Assembly: GCA_040220855.1 (NCBI GenBank)
Contig: JAVJVZ010000008.1
Coordinates: 1-64,000, forward strand
Length of the DNA stretch: 64,000 bases
Direction of reading: 5' to 3'
DNA from: JACKNG01 sp040220855
GTDB taxonomy: Bacteria; Pseudomonadota; Gammaproteobacteria; Ga0077536
Part shown: in pieces, positions 39,282 through 47,463 of the stretch
How the letters are laid out: every line of letters begins with the position of its first letter
Numbering within the stretch: the stretch's first letter is position 1
Made by a program: the position numbers and the translations under genes
Notes under the pieces: model-generated
What the model was told of the DNA's origin: nothing
What the model saw: the letters and a program-made list of their open reading frames with translations, nothing else
Databases searched by the model: none

Positions 39282-40271
39282 ATGGCAGACAAGAGCAGCG
39301 AATCGTCGCAGATGAATCTCAATTTCCTCGACTTCGAGCAGCCGATCGCCGAACTCGAGGCCAAGATCGAAGAGCTGCGCCTGGTCGGACACGACTCCGA
39401 GATCAATATCTCCGAGGAGATCGAGCGCTTGCGCAAGCGATCCGAGGATCTCACCCGGCAGATCTTCAACGCGCTGACGCCGTGGCAGATCTCCCGCCTC
39501 GCACGCCACCCGCGCCGGCCGTACACGCTCGACTACGTGAGCGCGCTACTCGACGATGTGTACGAGCTGCATGGCGATCGCAGCTTCGCCGATGATCCGG
39601 CGCTGGTGTGCGGCGTGGGGCGCTTGCGCGAACGCGGCGTGGTCTTCATCGGTCACCAGAAGGGGCGTAACACACGCGACAACCTGCAGCGCAACTTCGG
39701 CATGCCGCGGCCGGAGGGTTACCGCAAGGCGCTGCGGGTGATGGAACTCGCCGAGCGCTTTCGCCTGCCGGTAGTGACGTTCATCGACACGCCTGGCGCC
39801 TATCCAGGCATCGGTGCCGAGGAACGCGGCCAGAGCGAGGCGATTGCGCGCAATCTCATGGTCATGTCGGGCCTGCGCACGCCCATCGTGTCTCTCGTCA
39901 TCGGCGAGGGGGGCTCTGGCGGGGCGCTCGCGATTGGTGTCGCCGATCGTATCTTCATGCTGCAGTACGCGACCTACTCGGTGATCTCGCCGGAGGGTTG
40001 CGCGTCCATCCTGTGGAAGAGCGCGGACCGCGCCGCCGATGCTGCGGAAGCAATGGGGGTGACCTCCAAGAGCCTCGCTCGACTCGGGCTCATTGACGGC
40101 ATCGTCGACGAGCCGCTCGGCGGCGCGCACCGCGACCCTGCCGCCACCGCGTCGCGCGTCGGTGACACCGTCAGCACCGCGCTCGACGAACTGCTCGCCA
40201 TCGGACCCGAGGAGCTGGTGCGAGCCCGGCGCGCGCGCTATGCCGCCATTGGCGAGTTCGTCGAACGCTAG
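39282..40271 (+). CDS. accA: Acetyl-CoA carboxylase carboxyltransferase subunit alpha
   Basis: 329 residues; with AccD it transfers the carboxyl group from biotin-AccB to acetyl-CoA. Family sequence starts MNLNFLDFEQPIAELEAKIE; the active region includes FIDTPGAYPGIGAEERGQSE and VIGEGGSGGALAIGVAD, followed by YSVISPEGCASILWKSAD. The ATG at 39282 has a good purine-rich upstream site; an internal ATG at 39312 starts exactly at the E. coli-like N-terminus and is the alternative. Confidence 0.96.
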   Translation: MADKSSESSQMNLNFLDFEQPIAELEAKIEELRLVGHDSEINISEEIERLRKRSEDLTRQIFNALTPWQISRLARHPRRPYTLDYVSALLDDVYELHGDRSFADDPALVCGVGRLRERGVVFIGHQKGRNTRDNLQRNFGMPRPEGYRKALRVMELAERFRLPVVTFIDTPGAYPGIGAEERGQSEAIARNLMVMSGLRTPIVSLVIGEGGSGGALAIGVADRIFMLQYATYSVISPEGCASILWKSADRAADAAEAMGVTSKSLARLGLIDGIVDEPLGGAHRDPAATASRVGDTVSTALDELLAIGPEELVRARRARYAAIGEFVER

Positions 40272-40574
40272 CAGCCCGCAGGTTTCCGACAATCGTCGCG
40301 AGCATGGTGAGAGAGCGAGCGATGATGCGGCCACTCTCGCGGTGCATCGCGGTTCCGTGCAACGACGGTCCGAACGCGTTTGCGCCGCTCGTCGCTCGGC
40401 GCCATAACGTGTTGCTGCATGCGACAGTATGCCTGGCACGCACCGTGCCGGTGTGCGGTCTGACCCGAAGCCGCGGCACGCGGTGCCACCCCGGTACGTT
40501 TGCTGATCGACCAACGAACATCGGCGGACGTGACGCAATCCCGCCGTCGCGCGCCGCCGTCGCGCATGCGACGC
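40272..40574. other. 303-bp gap between accA and tilS
   Basis: No convincing gene, terminator or promoter is seen. The last 75 bp are open in the tilS frame (from 40500) and contain a run of arginine codons, so a longer TilS N-terminus is possible but not family-like. Confidence 0.4.
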
Positions 40575-41951
40575 ATGACTGATCCGAGCACGACAACGGC
40601 GAGCGGTGCGCTGGCCGAGCGCTGCGCGGCGGGCCTGGCGCGGCTGGTCGCGGCGAGCGGCGCGAGGCGGCTGCTGGTCGCCTGGAGCGGTGGGCTCGAT
40701 TCCACGGTATTGCTGCACCTCGCGCTCGAGTTCGCGCGGGCCCGTGATCTCGCCATCGCCACCGTGCATGTCGACCACGCGTTGGCGCCGAACAGTGCAG
40801 ACTGGGCCGCGCACTGCGAACGTCATGCCGCCGATCTCGGCGTGCCGTGCGTGACGCGGCGGCTGGTGACTTCACCGCCCGCTGGCGCCAGTGTCGAAGC
40901 ATGGGCGCGCGAGCAGCGTTATGCAGAGCTCGCGGCAATGACGGATGCGGGGACGCTGGTATTGACTGCGCACCAGCGCGACGACCAGTGCGAGACCATC
41001 CTGCAACGCGTGCTCGAGGGCGCGGGGCCATACGGCCTCGCTGGCATACGCGAGTTGCGCCGGCTCGGCGCAGGCTACCTGGCGCGACCACTGCTCTGCT
41101 GCTCGCGTGCCGAGCTGGCGGCCTGGGCGCGTGCCCGCGCCCTCAGCTGGGTCGAGGACGCGAGTAATGCCGACGGACGATTTCGGCGTAACCGGCTGCG
41201 CCACGATGTGTTGCCGGTGCTGAGCGCCGCCGTCCCGGGCGCCGCAACCGGCCTGCTGCGGCTTGCACGGATCCAGGCCGAGGTCGCCAGTGGGCTCGAT
41301 CGCATGGCCGACGCCATGCTCGATGCCGCCGCGCGCGCACCGCACCGGATCCCCGTCGCGAGCCTGCGCGCGGCCGGCCCGGAGTGGGCGCCGTTCGTAC
41401 TACGGCGTGCCCTGGTACGGGCTGGCTGCGAGCCGCCCGGGCGGCGCCAGCTGCGGCAGATCCTCGAGTGTGCCTGCACGGCACGCGCCGACGCTGTGCC
41501 CGTGGTGCGTTGGGGACGCCACGCGGTGCGCCGTTACCGCGGAGAACTGTACGTCACTGCCGCCGAGCTGCCGGGTCCACCGCGGGAAGCGCTGGCGTGG
41601 ACGGCGCAGACGCCGTTGGCGCTCGCGGTAGGGACGCTGAGCGTGCGGCAAGGACAAGGCCTGGCACTCGATCCGGCGCGCCTGCGAAGCGGTGCCATGA
41701 CGGTGCGGTTCCGCGTCGGTGGCGAACGTTGCCGCCTTCCCGGCAGTGCGCATCGGCGAACACTCAAGCAACTGTTCCAGGAATGGGGAGTGCCGCCGTG
41801 GGAACGTGCGTTGACGCCGCTCGTATTCGTCGACGGCGAACTGGCGGCGGTCGCCGGTCATTGTGTGTGCGCGGGGCACGCCGCGCCTGCCGGGAGCGTG
41901 GGCCTGGAACTCGAATGGGAGCCGGCCCCGGCGCTGCGGCCGGGCGGCTGA
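40575..41951 (+). CDS. tilS: tRNA(Ile)-lysidine synthase TilS
   Basis: 458 residues; modifies C34 of the AUA-reading tRNA(Ile) using ATP and lysine. The PP-loop is LLVAWSGGLDSTVLLHLALE, and further family features are VHVDHALAPNSADW, LTAHQRDDQCETILQRVLEG and RFRRNRLRHDVLPVL. A C-terminal tRNA-binding domain ends with RRTLKQLFQEWGVPPWER. The ATG at 40575 precedes the domain. It is convergent with the FHA protein gene, 12 bp apart. Confidence 0.94.
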   Translation: MTDPSTTTASGALAERCAAGLARLVAASGARRLLVAWSGGLDSTVLLHLALEFARARDLAIATVHVDHALAPNSADWAAHCERHAADLGVPCVTRRLVTSPPAGASVEAWAREQRYAELAAMTDAGTLVLTAHQRDDQCETILQRVLEGAGPYGLAGIRELRRLGAGYLARPLLCCSRAELAAWARARALSWVEDASNADGRFRRNRLRHDVLPVLSAAVPGAATGLLRLARIQAEVASGLDRMADAMLDAAARAPHRIPVASLRAAGPEWAPFVLRRALVRAGCEPPGRRQLRQILECACTARADAVPVVRWGRHAVRRYRGELYVTAAELPGPPREALAWTAQTPLALAVGTLSVRQGQGLALDPARLRSGAMTVRFRVGGERCRLPGSAHRRTLKQLFQEWGVPPWERALTPLVFVDGELAAVAGHCVCAGHAAPAGSVGLELEWEPAPALRPGG

Positions 41952-41963
41952 GCCTGCTCTCGA

Positions 41964-43403
41964 TCAGCGTGCGCGCCGTGCGCGAGGCGGGCGCGTCATT
42001 CCTGGTTCGTGTGCACTGAAGCGTAAGCGTACGTCGCCGATGTCGAGCATGTCGCCATCACGCAGCTGGATGTGCTCGGTACGATGATCGTTGACGAATA
42101 CCCCGTTGAGTGATTCGAGGTCGTTGATGACCAGCTGCCCGGCCTGGTTGCGACGGACCTCGGCATGCAGGCGCGACACGGAGGGATCGGCGAGGACGAG
42201 GTCATTGTTGCGCCCACGCCCGATGCGCCATGGCACGCGGTCGATGGCGTGCCCGGTGCCCCCCTCGTTGCCGAGCACGATCCAGCCGAGCGGCTTGTGA
42301 GCGCCACGACCGCGGCGACGTTGACGCCGTGCCAGGCCGGCGAGAGTGACGGCGCCGAGCGCCAGTACGACAGCGGTGAGCGCCAACGGGGGCGTACCTG
42401 ATGCCGGCTGGTCGGCGTGTCGAGACGCCGGCTCGGTCAGGCGTGGCGGCGGCGCCACCGGCGGTGCGGCGCGCGGCAGTATCACCGGTACCAGCAGATC
42501 GCGATGACCGTCGGACGAATGCACGCGCAGCGTGATGTCGAGTGCGCCGTGGGCGTCCGCAGGCAGCAGAGCGGAAAGATCGAAGCCGAACTCGCTACCG
42601 GCATCGGCGGCCGCGAGCAATGCCGGAAGGACCGTCGCCGGCAGCAGCCCGCTGGCGGTTTCGGCCTGCACGTAGCGGCCACCTGTGGCGCGACTCAGAT
42701 CACGCAGCGCGGCGAGATCGGATACGGCGCCGGCCGTTGGCGGGAAGCCGACGATGTGCACGATGACAGCGGCGCTGCGCGCGGCCGAGACCAGGGCGGC
42801 GTGCTGCTGCCCGGCATCACCGGCTTTCTCGGCGAGCAACAGCAGCACGCGCCGCGACGCCGGTGTCCGCGCGAGTTGTCGCAGCGCTGCATGCAGCGCC
42901 GCGGCCAGGTGCGCTGGCCCGCTGGCGGCGGGCACGACGGCAGCGGCAGCAGCGGCGGCGCTCGTAATCGTCTGGGCGTCGCTGCCTGGCGGGGCGAGTA
43001 CCGTGAAATCGTCGGCGGTACTGGCAAGGCCGAAGCGATGATGGGGTCGGCCGGCAACGAGCAGGGCCCCGAGCACCGCGCCCAACCGGTCGGCGAGCGG
43101 TCCTTCAGCAGGCGCGACCAGTACCAGGACCGCAGTGCTGTCGTTGGCAGCCGGGTAGGTAGCGCGCAACTCGCCCGCGAGCGTGGTGCCGTCGTAGCGG
43201 GCGGTCACCGCGCTCAAGGTGGTGCCATCGAGCGGTCGGCAGCTGCAGAGCAGCGTGGTGGCAGACGGCTGCAGGCAACGAATGTCGAGGTTGTCGGTGA
43301 GCGTGGCGGCCGGGCTGGCCAGCGTCGTCGCCAGGCCGAGGGCGGCGGCGACAAGGCGGTGCGAGCAGTGCCCTGCCGAGCAGGCGCGTCGCGGGCGGGC
43401 CAC
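41964..43403 (-). CDS. Membrane protein with degenerate vWA-like domain and cytoplasmic FHA domain
   Basis: 479 residues. Signal-anchor at the N-terminus (LVAAALGLATTLASPAATL), then an Ala-rich vWA-like fold (about 85-250) in which the metal-site DxSxS is missing: the strand reads AVLVLVAPAEGP instead. A linker, a transmembrane helix (TAVVLALGAVTLAGLA, about 350-366) and a C-terminal FHA domain follow, with an intact phosphothreonine site: GRGRNNDLVLADPSVSRLHAE then NDLESLNGVFVND. The topology suggests a periplasmic sensing part and a cytoplasmic phosphopeptide reader. It is the last gene of the leftward envelope cluster. Function unknown. Confidence 0.8.
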   Translation of the reverse strand: MARPRRACSAGHCSHRLVAAALGLATTLASPAATLTDNLDIRCLQPSATTLLCSCRPLDGTTLSAVTARYDGTTLAGELRATYPAANDSTAVLVLVAPAEGPLADRLGAVLGALLVAGRPHHRFGLASTADDFTVLAPPGSDAQTITSAAAAAAAVVPAASGPAHLAAALHAALRQLARTPASRRVLLLLAEKAGDAGQQHAALVSAARSAAVIVHIVGFPPTAGAVSDLAALRDLSRATGGRYVQAETASGLLPATVLPALLAAADAGSEFGFDLSALLPADAHGALDITLRVHSSDGHRDLLVPVILPRAAPPVAPPPRLTEPASRHADQPASGTPPLALTAVVLALGAVTLAGLARRQRRRGRGAHKPLGWIVLGNEGGTGHAIDRVPWRIGRGRNNDLVLADPSVSRLHAEVRRNQAGQLVINDLESLNGVFVNDHRTEHIQLRDGDMLDIGDVRLRFSAHEPGMTRPPRARRAR

Positions 43404-43418
43404 GCTATCGCGGCCGGA

Positions 43419-43940
43419 TTACTTCTCGGGGAACAGCGGATCGGGCAGGTCGAAAAACTCGATCGCGACGCTCTTCATACCGCCCTGGCTCTCGTCGGTG
43501 GGACGCGCGTTGGGCCCCTTCTTCTTCTCGCTGACCTCGCCAATCTGCGGTAAGCCCTTGCGCATCTTGTTGCCGGCCTCGACCACGCGTGCATGCAGCT
43601 CGTCGGAAAAGGGCACGCGGTAGGCGCGTGGCTCGGCGCCGGTGGGGCCGTCCGCCAGATCGGTGGCCCACAGGAAGATCTCGCCAGGCGCGCCGGTCGT
43701 CTTGTCCGGTTCCTGCACGAAGATGGCGACCAGGTTGAATCGCTTGGGCAGCTCGGCATCGGTCGGCCAGCCGAGCAGCGGTGGCAGCGAGTAGTAGCTG
43801 ACCAGATAGAAGGCCGAGACCAGCGCGATCATCAGCACCTTGATACGCCACGACCAGCGCGTGTACAGGTTGAGAATGAGCAGCAGCAACGCCACGAGGA
43901 CGTATGCGGCGACCAGCCCGGAAGTGCCAAGTAAGACCAC
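43419..43940 (-). CDS. Small membrane protein of unknown function
   Basis: 173 residues with two N-terminal membrane segments (GLVAAYVLVALLLLILNLY and KVLMIALVSAFYLVSYY) and a soluble C-terminal part containing FNLVAIFVQEPDKTTG and FLWATDLADGP, ending FFDLPDPLFPEK. I do not recognise a family. It lies 15 bp before the vWA-FHA gene and 183 bp after the ExbD-like gene on the same strand, so it probably belongs to the same unit. Confidence 0.7.
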   Translation of the reverse strand: MVLLGTSGLVAAYVLVALLLLILNLYTRWSWRIKVLMIALVSAFYLVSYYSLPPLLGWPTDAELPKRFNLVAIFVQEPDKTTGAPGEIFLWATDLADGPTGAEPRAYRVPFSDELHARVVEAGNKMRKGLPQIGEVSEKKKGPNARPTDESQGGMKSVAIEFFDLPDPLFPEK

Positions 43941-44123
43941 GTGAGAACTCCTGCTAGCGAGGGCGGCCGCCGTCGACCGTCGTCCCTATCCCGGCCGTCG
44001 TCGGCGCTACCCGGCCCCAGCCGCGTTGCAGCCATTCGGTACGCATTCCGGCGGCAGTGCGCGCGGCGAGCCATCGGGGATGTAAGGGTGGCACGGGCAT
44101 GGGGAAACGGTGTTCGGGAACGC

Positions 44124-44732
44124 TCAGAAGATGACGAGGGATTTCGGGATGTGGGTGATTCGATCGACGCGCCCCGACTTGTCGATGGTGAACCGCACGG
44201 CCGTCTTTTCCTCGCCCTTCTCGGCGAGCACCGTCTCGCCATAATAAACGATCTCGAGCGCCGGATTGACCTTGGCCACCTTGACTGTCGCGGCCACCGG
44301 GTTGCCGGTCTCGGTGGCGTAATAGTGCAGGTTGATCACGTACTCGCCCGGAACCACGCCACGGATCGTCACCACCTCCTGGTTCAGAGGATTCTGAATC
44401 TCCTCGCCGTTGATGTTGATGGTGTCGTTGGCGGTACCGCGATCGTCGCGGTCGAGATGAATCAGGCCCGCTTCACGATTGCGGAACCACACGACGTTGC
44501 CGTTGGGGTCTTCGACCCAGGTGTCGACGTCGTCGGGATTATTGTCGGGCCAGGCGACCGTGATGATGTACTCGGCCTTGGGGTCGATGATGCCTTTCTT
44601 GGCGACCGGGTTCATGAACATGATCGCGATCAGGAACAGGTAGGTGAAGCCGAGCAGGGCATTGAACAAGAGGTCCGTGAACGGATCCGAACCACCGCGC
44701 GCGCGCTGCCAGTTGCTGCTGAAGCCGGCCAC
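44124..44732 (-). CDS. ExbD/TolR-like stator protein with a YfaP-like C-terminal domain
   Basis: 202 residues. The N-terminus has one membrane helix, DPFTDLLFNALLGFTYLFLI, whose D20 sits where ExbD/TolR/MotB carry their proton-translocating aspartate. Instead of the usual ExbD periplasmic domain, the rest is a beta-rich domain with DVDTWVEDPNGNVVWF and VTIRGVVPGEYVINLHYY, resembling the DUF2135/YfaP type. It lies 13 bp after the MotA/ExbB-like gene, as expected for a stator pair. This combination is unusual and its driven partner is unknown. Confidence 0.75.
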   Translation of the reverse strand: MAGFSSNWQRARGGSDPFTDLLFNALLGFTYLFLIAIMFMNPVAKKGIIDPKAEYIITVAWPDNNPDDVDTWVEDPNGNVVWFRNREAGLIHLDRDDRGTANDTININGEEIQNPLNQEVVTIRGVVPGEYVINLHYYATETGNPVAATVKVAKVNPALEIVYYGETVLAEKGEEKTAVRFTIDKSGRVDRITHIPKSLVIF

Positions 44733-44745
44733 CGTCGCGCGCGTC

Positions 44746-45498
44746 CTAGAGGGCGGTCGCGAGCTTGGCGTCGGTGAGGCGCAGGATGCGTTCGATGAGC
44801 GCGTCAGCGCCCTTGTCGAGCAGCAGGTACTGCAGGCCGAGCGACATGCTGCCCACCAGCCCCGCGAGCGTGGTGTAGAGCGCCGTCCCCATGCCGTTGC
44901 TCATCTGCTTGAGCACTTTCTGCATGGTGTTGACGTCGAGGGAGGAGGTGTCGGCGACCGAGCCGAGCATCAGGATGAAGCCGACGATGGTACCGAGCAG
45001 GCCGAGCTTGAGCAGCACGTCGACGAGGAACCAGCCGATGTCCTGCGAGCCCTTGGCGTGAGCGATCAGCGTCGCGACCAGGGTCGATTGTTCGCCGTCC
45101 TGTGCCTGCGTGATGCGATCGTCGCCGCGACGCGCGAGCACGCGCAGGTGGCCGCCGAGCACGCTGTCCGGATCGAGCGTGTGGCCCTCGATGCTCAGCG
45201 GTCCGTCACCGTGACGCAGCAGCACGATGCGATCGCCAATGTGCTCATCGAGCTCGCGGGCGTGTTCGATCTCGGAAGCGAGGTAATAGGCGCGCCGCGC
45301 GCAGTGACCGCAGCCGACCAGGTAGAGCAGGCCGATGACGAGGCAGATGTGACTGCGGTCGCTGTCATAGAGCAAGGTCAGCAGGCCTTCGTTCCAGCAC
45401 ACCACCACGCCGAACGCGGTGAACCCGGTCACCACCAGCCAGGCCAGGAACACCCAGTAGTCGTAGTCCTGGAATCTCTTCACGCGCGTCTCCTTCAA
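44746..45498 (-). CDS. MotA/TolQ/ExbB-family proton channel protein
   Basis: 250 residues, polytopic. Hydrophobic segments at about 15-35 and 48-66, a cytoplasmic loop, then the family core from about 155 with FLVDVLLKLGLLGTIVGFIL and MGTALYTTLAGLVGSMSLGL, which is the MotA_ExbB signature. The start overlaps the DUF302 stop by four bases and the ExbD-like gene follows. It should supply proton-motive-force coupling to an envelope process that is not identified. Confidence 0.85.
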   Translation of the reverse strand: MKETRVKRFQDYDYWVFLAWLVVTGFTAFGVVVCWNEGLLTLLYDSDRSHICLVIGLLYLVGCGHCARRAYYLASEIEHARELDEHIGDRIVLLRHGDGPLSIEGHTLDPDSVLGGHLRVLARRGDDRITQAQDGEQSTLVATLIAHAKGSQDIGWFLVDVLLKLGLLGTIVGFILMLGSVADTSSLDVNTMQKVLKQMSNGMGTALYTTLAGLVGSMSLGLQYLLLDKGADALIERILRLTDAKLATAL

Positions 45499-45965
45499 TA
45501 GCCGACGGCGAACTCGGCAATCTCGGCAAGGGTGGCATTCATGCGCCGAGCGAACGCGTTGACGCGCTCGTCGCGATGATCGACCGGCAGCCTGATCACA
45601 CTCACCACGGTTGTCTCGTCTTCCTCGTGGACGGTGATTCTACAGGGCATCTGGGCGACGTAGGCCGGGTCGAGCAACAGTACCTCGCGGGCCAGCTCCA
45701 GGCTGCAGAAGTGAATCACCTCGACGTCGGGGAAATCCGCGTAGCCGCGCTCGCGCAGGCCTTTACCGATGGTGTTCCGCCCGGTGATGCGGAAGTTGCG
45801 CTCGGTGATCGCGAAATCGAGCTCGAAGACGACGTCGTCGAACGACTTGTCGGTTCGATAGCGATCGACCAGCGCCTCGCTGTCTGGCGTGGGCTCGGAA
45901 GCGACGGCTGCCGCTGCCAGCAGGCACAGGGCGCCGAGCAGGCCGGCGGCACGCCAGCCTCTCAT
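45495..45965 (-). CDS. DUF302 periplasmic protein
   Basis: 156 residues with a signal peptide (WRAAGLLGALCLLAAAAVA) and a DUF302-like body: SFDDVVFELDFAITERNFRI, VIHFCSLELAREVLL and CRITVHEEDETTVVSVIRL. DUF302 proteins are small alpha/beta proteins of unknown role, often periplasmic. Both ends overlap neighbours by four bases (L,D-transpeptidase upstream, channel downstream), which shows tight translational coupling. Confidence 0.82.
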   Translation of the reverse strand: MRGWRAAGLLGALCLLAAAAVASEPTPDSEALVDRYRTDKSFDDVVFELDFAITERNFRITGRNTIGKGLRERGYADFPDVEVIHFCSLELAREVLLLDPAYVAQMPCRITVHEEDETTVVSVIRLPVDHRDERVNAFARRMNATLAEIAEFAVGY

Positions 45966-46591
45966 TCGCGGATCACCACCCGCGTGCCGACGGTGAGGAA
46001 AGGACGCAGCTCATGGATCTCGGCATTGCGCAGTGCGATGCAGCCCTCCGTCCAGTCGAGGTTGTCGTGGATGTGAATCTTCTCCGGCGTTTCTTCGCCG
46101 ATGCCGTGGATGCCGATCGCACCGCCGAGCGCGGTGTCCTGCGGTGGCGTGCGCCCCGCGCGCAGCGCGGTGACGATGTCGTCGAACTCCGCCCGTGAGA
46201 TGACCGCGTTACGCAATCCGTAATAGGCGTCCTTCACGTTGGGATAATTGAGACGCACGAAGGTGTCGAAGCGTGTGCTGTCGTGGTAGCCGACCACGCG
46301 GTAGGTGCCGATGGGCGTCTTCTTGTCGCCGCGCATGCTCTTGTCGCCACGGCCGCCACGGCCGACGGCAACGTGAAAGGTCCGCAACACTTCCTGGCCG
46401 GCGCGGACGATGAGCAGGCGTGCGGTCTTGTCGATCTCGATCTGAAAGCCGGCGGTCACGGCACCGGCAGGGCCGGTCAGGAGCGCGAGCAGGAGCGCCA
46501 GTGGCGCCATCAGGCGACGCCGCGTGGCGCTGGGCGGCGGCACCGGGATGCGCCGGGAGTGGTTGCGGGGAATCGCTGCGTCGTATCTCAT
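45962..46591 (-). CDS. L,D-transpeptidase (YkuD) family protein
   Basis: 209 residues. A hydrophobic segment after a basic N-terminus (RRRLMAPLALLLALLTGPAG) is a signal or anchor, then the YkuD domain: FQIEIDKTARLLIVRAGQEV, KKTPIGTYRVVGY, GAIGIHGIG and the catalytic-cysteine motif DWTEGCIALRNAEI. It probably links or trims peptidoglycan, or attaches a protein to it. First gene of the leftward envelope cluster, divergent from cytochrome b561. Confidence 0.9.
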   Translation of the reverse strand: MRYDAAIPRNHSRRIPVPPPSATRRRLMAPLALLLALLTGPAGAVTAGFQIEIDKTARLLIVRAGQEVLRTFHVAVGRGGRGDKSMRGDKKTPIGTYRVVGYHDSTRFDTFVRLNYPNVKDAYYGLRNAVISRAEFDDIVTALRAGRTPPQDTALGGAIGIHGIGEETPEKIHIHDNLDWTEGCIALRNAEIHELRPFLTVGTRVVIRE

Positions 46592-46608
46592 GCGGTCGAT
46601 TGACTTAC

Positions 46609-46626
46609 CGTCATATCGTTATGACG
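46609..46626. promoter_or_regulatory. Palindrome in the divergent YkuD / cytochrome b561 promoter region
   Basis: Perfect 6-bp inverted repeat CGTCAT, 6-nt spacer, ATGACG, in the 142-bp divergent gap. On the minus strand a TAGAAT hexamer, a possible -10 for the YkuD gene, lies about 40 bp upstream of it. It could be an operator; no regulator is assigned. Confidence 0.3.
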
Positions 46627-46733
46627 CCGCGACAAATTTCCCGGCGCACCCGACACATGATTCTAAGGGAAGAATGCGCCGTCGTGCTACGCTTGGCGCC
46701 CGCTCCCCAAGCCCGCGTGCTCCGCTGAAGCCG

Positions 46734-47267
46734 ATGTCCGCAGTTGGTCCCAAATACACCCACACCGCCATGCTCATCCATTGGGTCATGGCGGCACTGG
46801 TGCTGGTGTTGATCGGGCTCGGCTGGTTCATGGTGGAACTGCCGCAAGGGCCCGACCGCGGGCACTATTTTGCGCTGCACAAGTCGATTGGGCTGAGTGT
46901 GCTGACGCTGCTGTGCGTGCGGGTGGCGTGGCGCATGCGTCACCGGCCGCCGGCGCTGCCGCAGGACTTGCCGTGGTGGCAGCGCGGCATGGCCCACGTG
47001 GTGCACCTCGGCTTCTATGCCTTGCTGCTGGTGCAACCGCTCAGTGGCTACCTCTCGTCGAGCTTCAGCGGCTATCGCACGCGCTGGTTCGGCGTGCCGC
47101 TGCCGCACTGGGGCTGGCGCGATGCACCGCTCAACGAACTGTTCACCGAGATCCACGTGATCGGCTCGATCGCACTCGTGGTCCTCGTCGCCACGCATCT
47201 GCTCGGCGTGCTCTCGCACATGCTGGCAGGCCAGTGGTTACTGGTGCGGCGCATGTGGCCCTGGTGA
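46734..47267 (+). CDS. Cytochrome b561 family protein
   Basis: 177 residues, four membrane helices with the haem-ligand histidines in the expected places: HTAMLIHWVMAALVLVLIG, HKSIGLSVLTLL, HVVHLGFYALLLVQPLSGY and EIHVIGSIALVVLVATHLLG. A small dihaem inner-membrane protein moving electrons between quinol and a periplasmic acceptor (the CybB type). The ATG at 46734 is where family similarity begins. It may serve the quinoprotein-related genes to its right; that is inference. Confidence 0.9.
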   Translation: MSAVGPKYTHTAMLIHWVMAALVLVLIGLGWFMVELPQGPDRGHYFALHKSIGLSVLTLLCVRVAWRMRHRPPALPQDLPWWQRGMAHVVHLGFYALLLVQPLSGYLSSSFSGYRTRWFGVPLPHWGWRDAPLNELFTEIHVIGSIALVVLVATHLLGVLSHMLAGQWLLVRRMWPW

Positions 47268-47294
47268 TCGCCGCTCGCCGGCCGCGCAAAGAAA

Positions 47295-47314
47295 AAGGGC
47301 CCCGCGGGGCCCTT
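47295..47314. terminator. Rho-independent terminator, bidirectional, best for pqqA
   Basis: Perfect inverted repeat: 9-bp stem AAGGGCCCC / GGGGCCCTT with a 2-base centre. On the minus strand it is followed by TTTCTTT, a good T tract, and lies 30 bp after the pqqA stop. On the plus strand it ends CTTCTTCC after cytochrome b561. It closes a monocistronic pqqA transcript. Confidence 0.8.
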
Positions 47315-47344
47315 CTTCCTGGCGTCTCGACGACGCGGCGATGA

Positions 47345-47419
47345 TCAACGGTTGTTGATGTACATCGTCACCTCGAAACCGAAACGGATGTCTTCAAAGG
47401 CGGGGGTCTGCCAGGCCAT
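47345..47419 (-). CDS. pqqA: PQQ precursor peptide PqqA (stand-alone)
   Basis: 24 residues, too short for most gene finders. It begins MAWQTPAF and ends FGFEVTMYINNR. The invariant E16-x-x-x-Y20 pair, which PqqE (with PqqD) crosslinks to become PQQ, is present, as is the typical Trp3/Pro6/Arg-Phe-Gly core. An excellent Shine-Dalgarno AAGGAG (47432-47427) sits 7 nt before the ATG. It has its own terminator and a sigma-54-type promoter. No pqqB, C, D or E is in the window, so the peptide must be processed by enzymes encoded elsewhere, or this is an extra copy. Confidence 0.93.
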   Translation of the reverse strand: MAWQTPAFEDIRFGFEVTMYINNR

Positions 47420-47463
47420 CGTGATGCTCCTTGGTGTGTGATCGGACGTGAATTCAATGGCAA

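Noticed and set aside
41964..43403. The FHA protein as part of a type VI secretion system.
   Set aside because: No Tss genes (sheath, Hcp, VgrG, ClpV) are present, and the vWA-FHA membrane architecture differs from TagH.
44124..45498. The channel/ExbD-like pair as a Zorya anti-phage system.
   Set aside because: The MotB-like ZorB peptidoglycan domain and the ZorC/ZorD/ZorE genes are missing, and the neighbours are envelope proteins.
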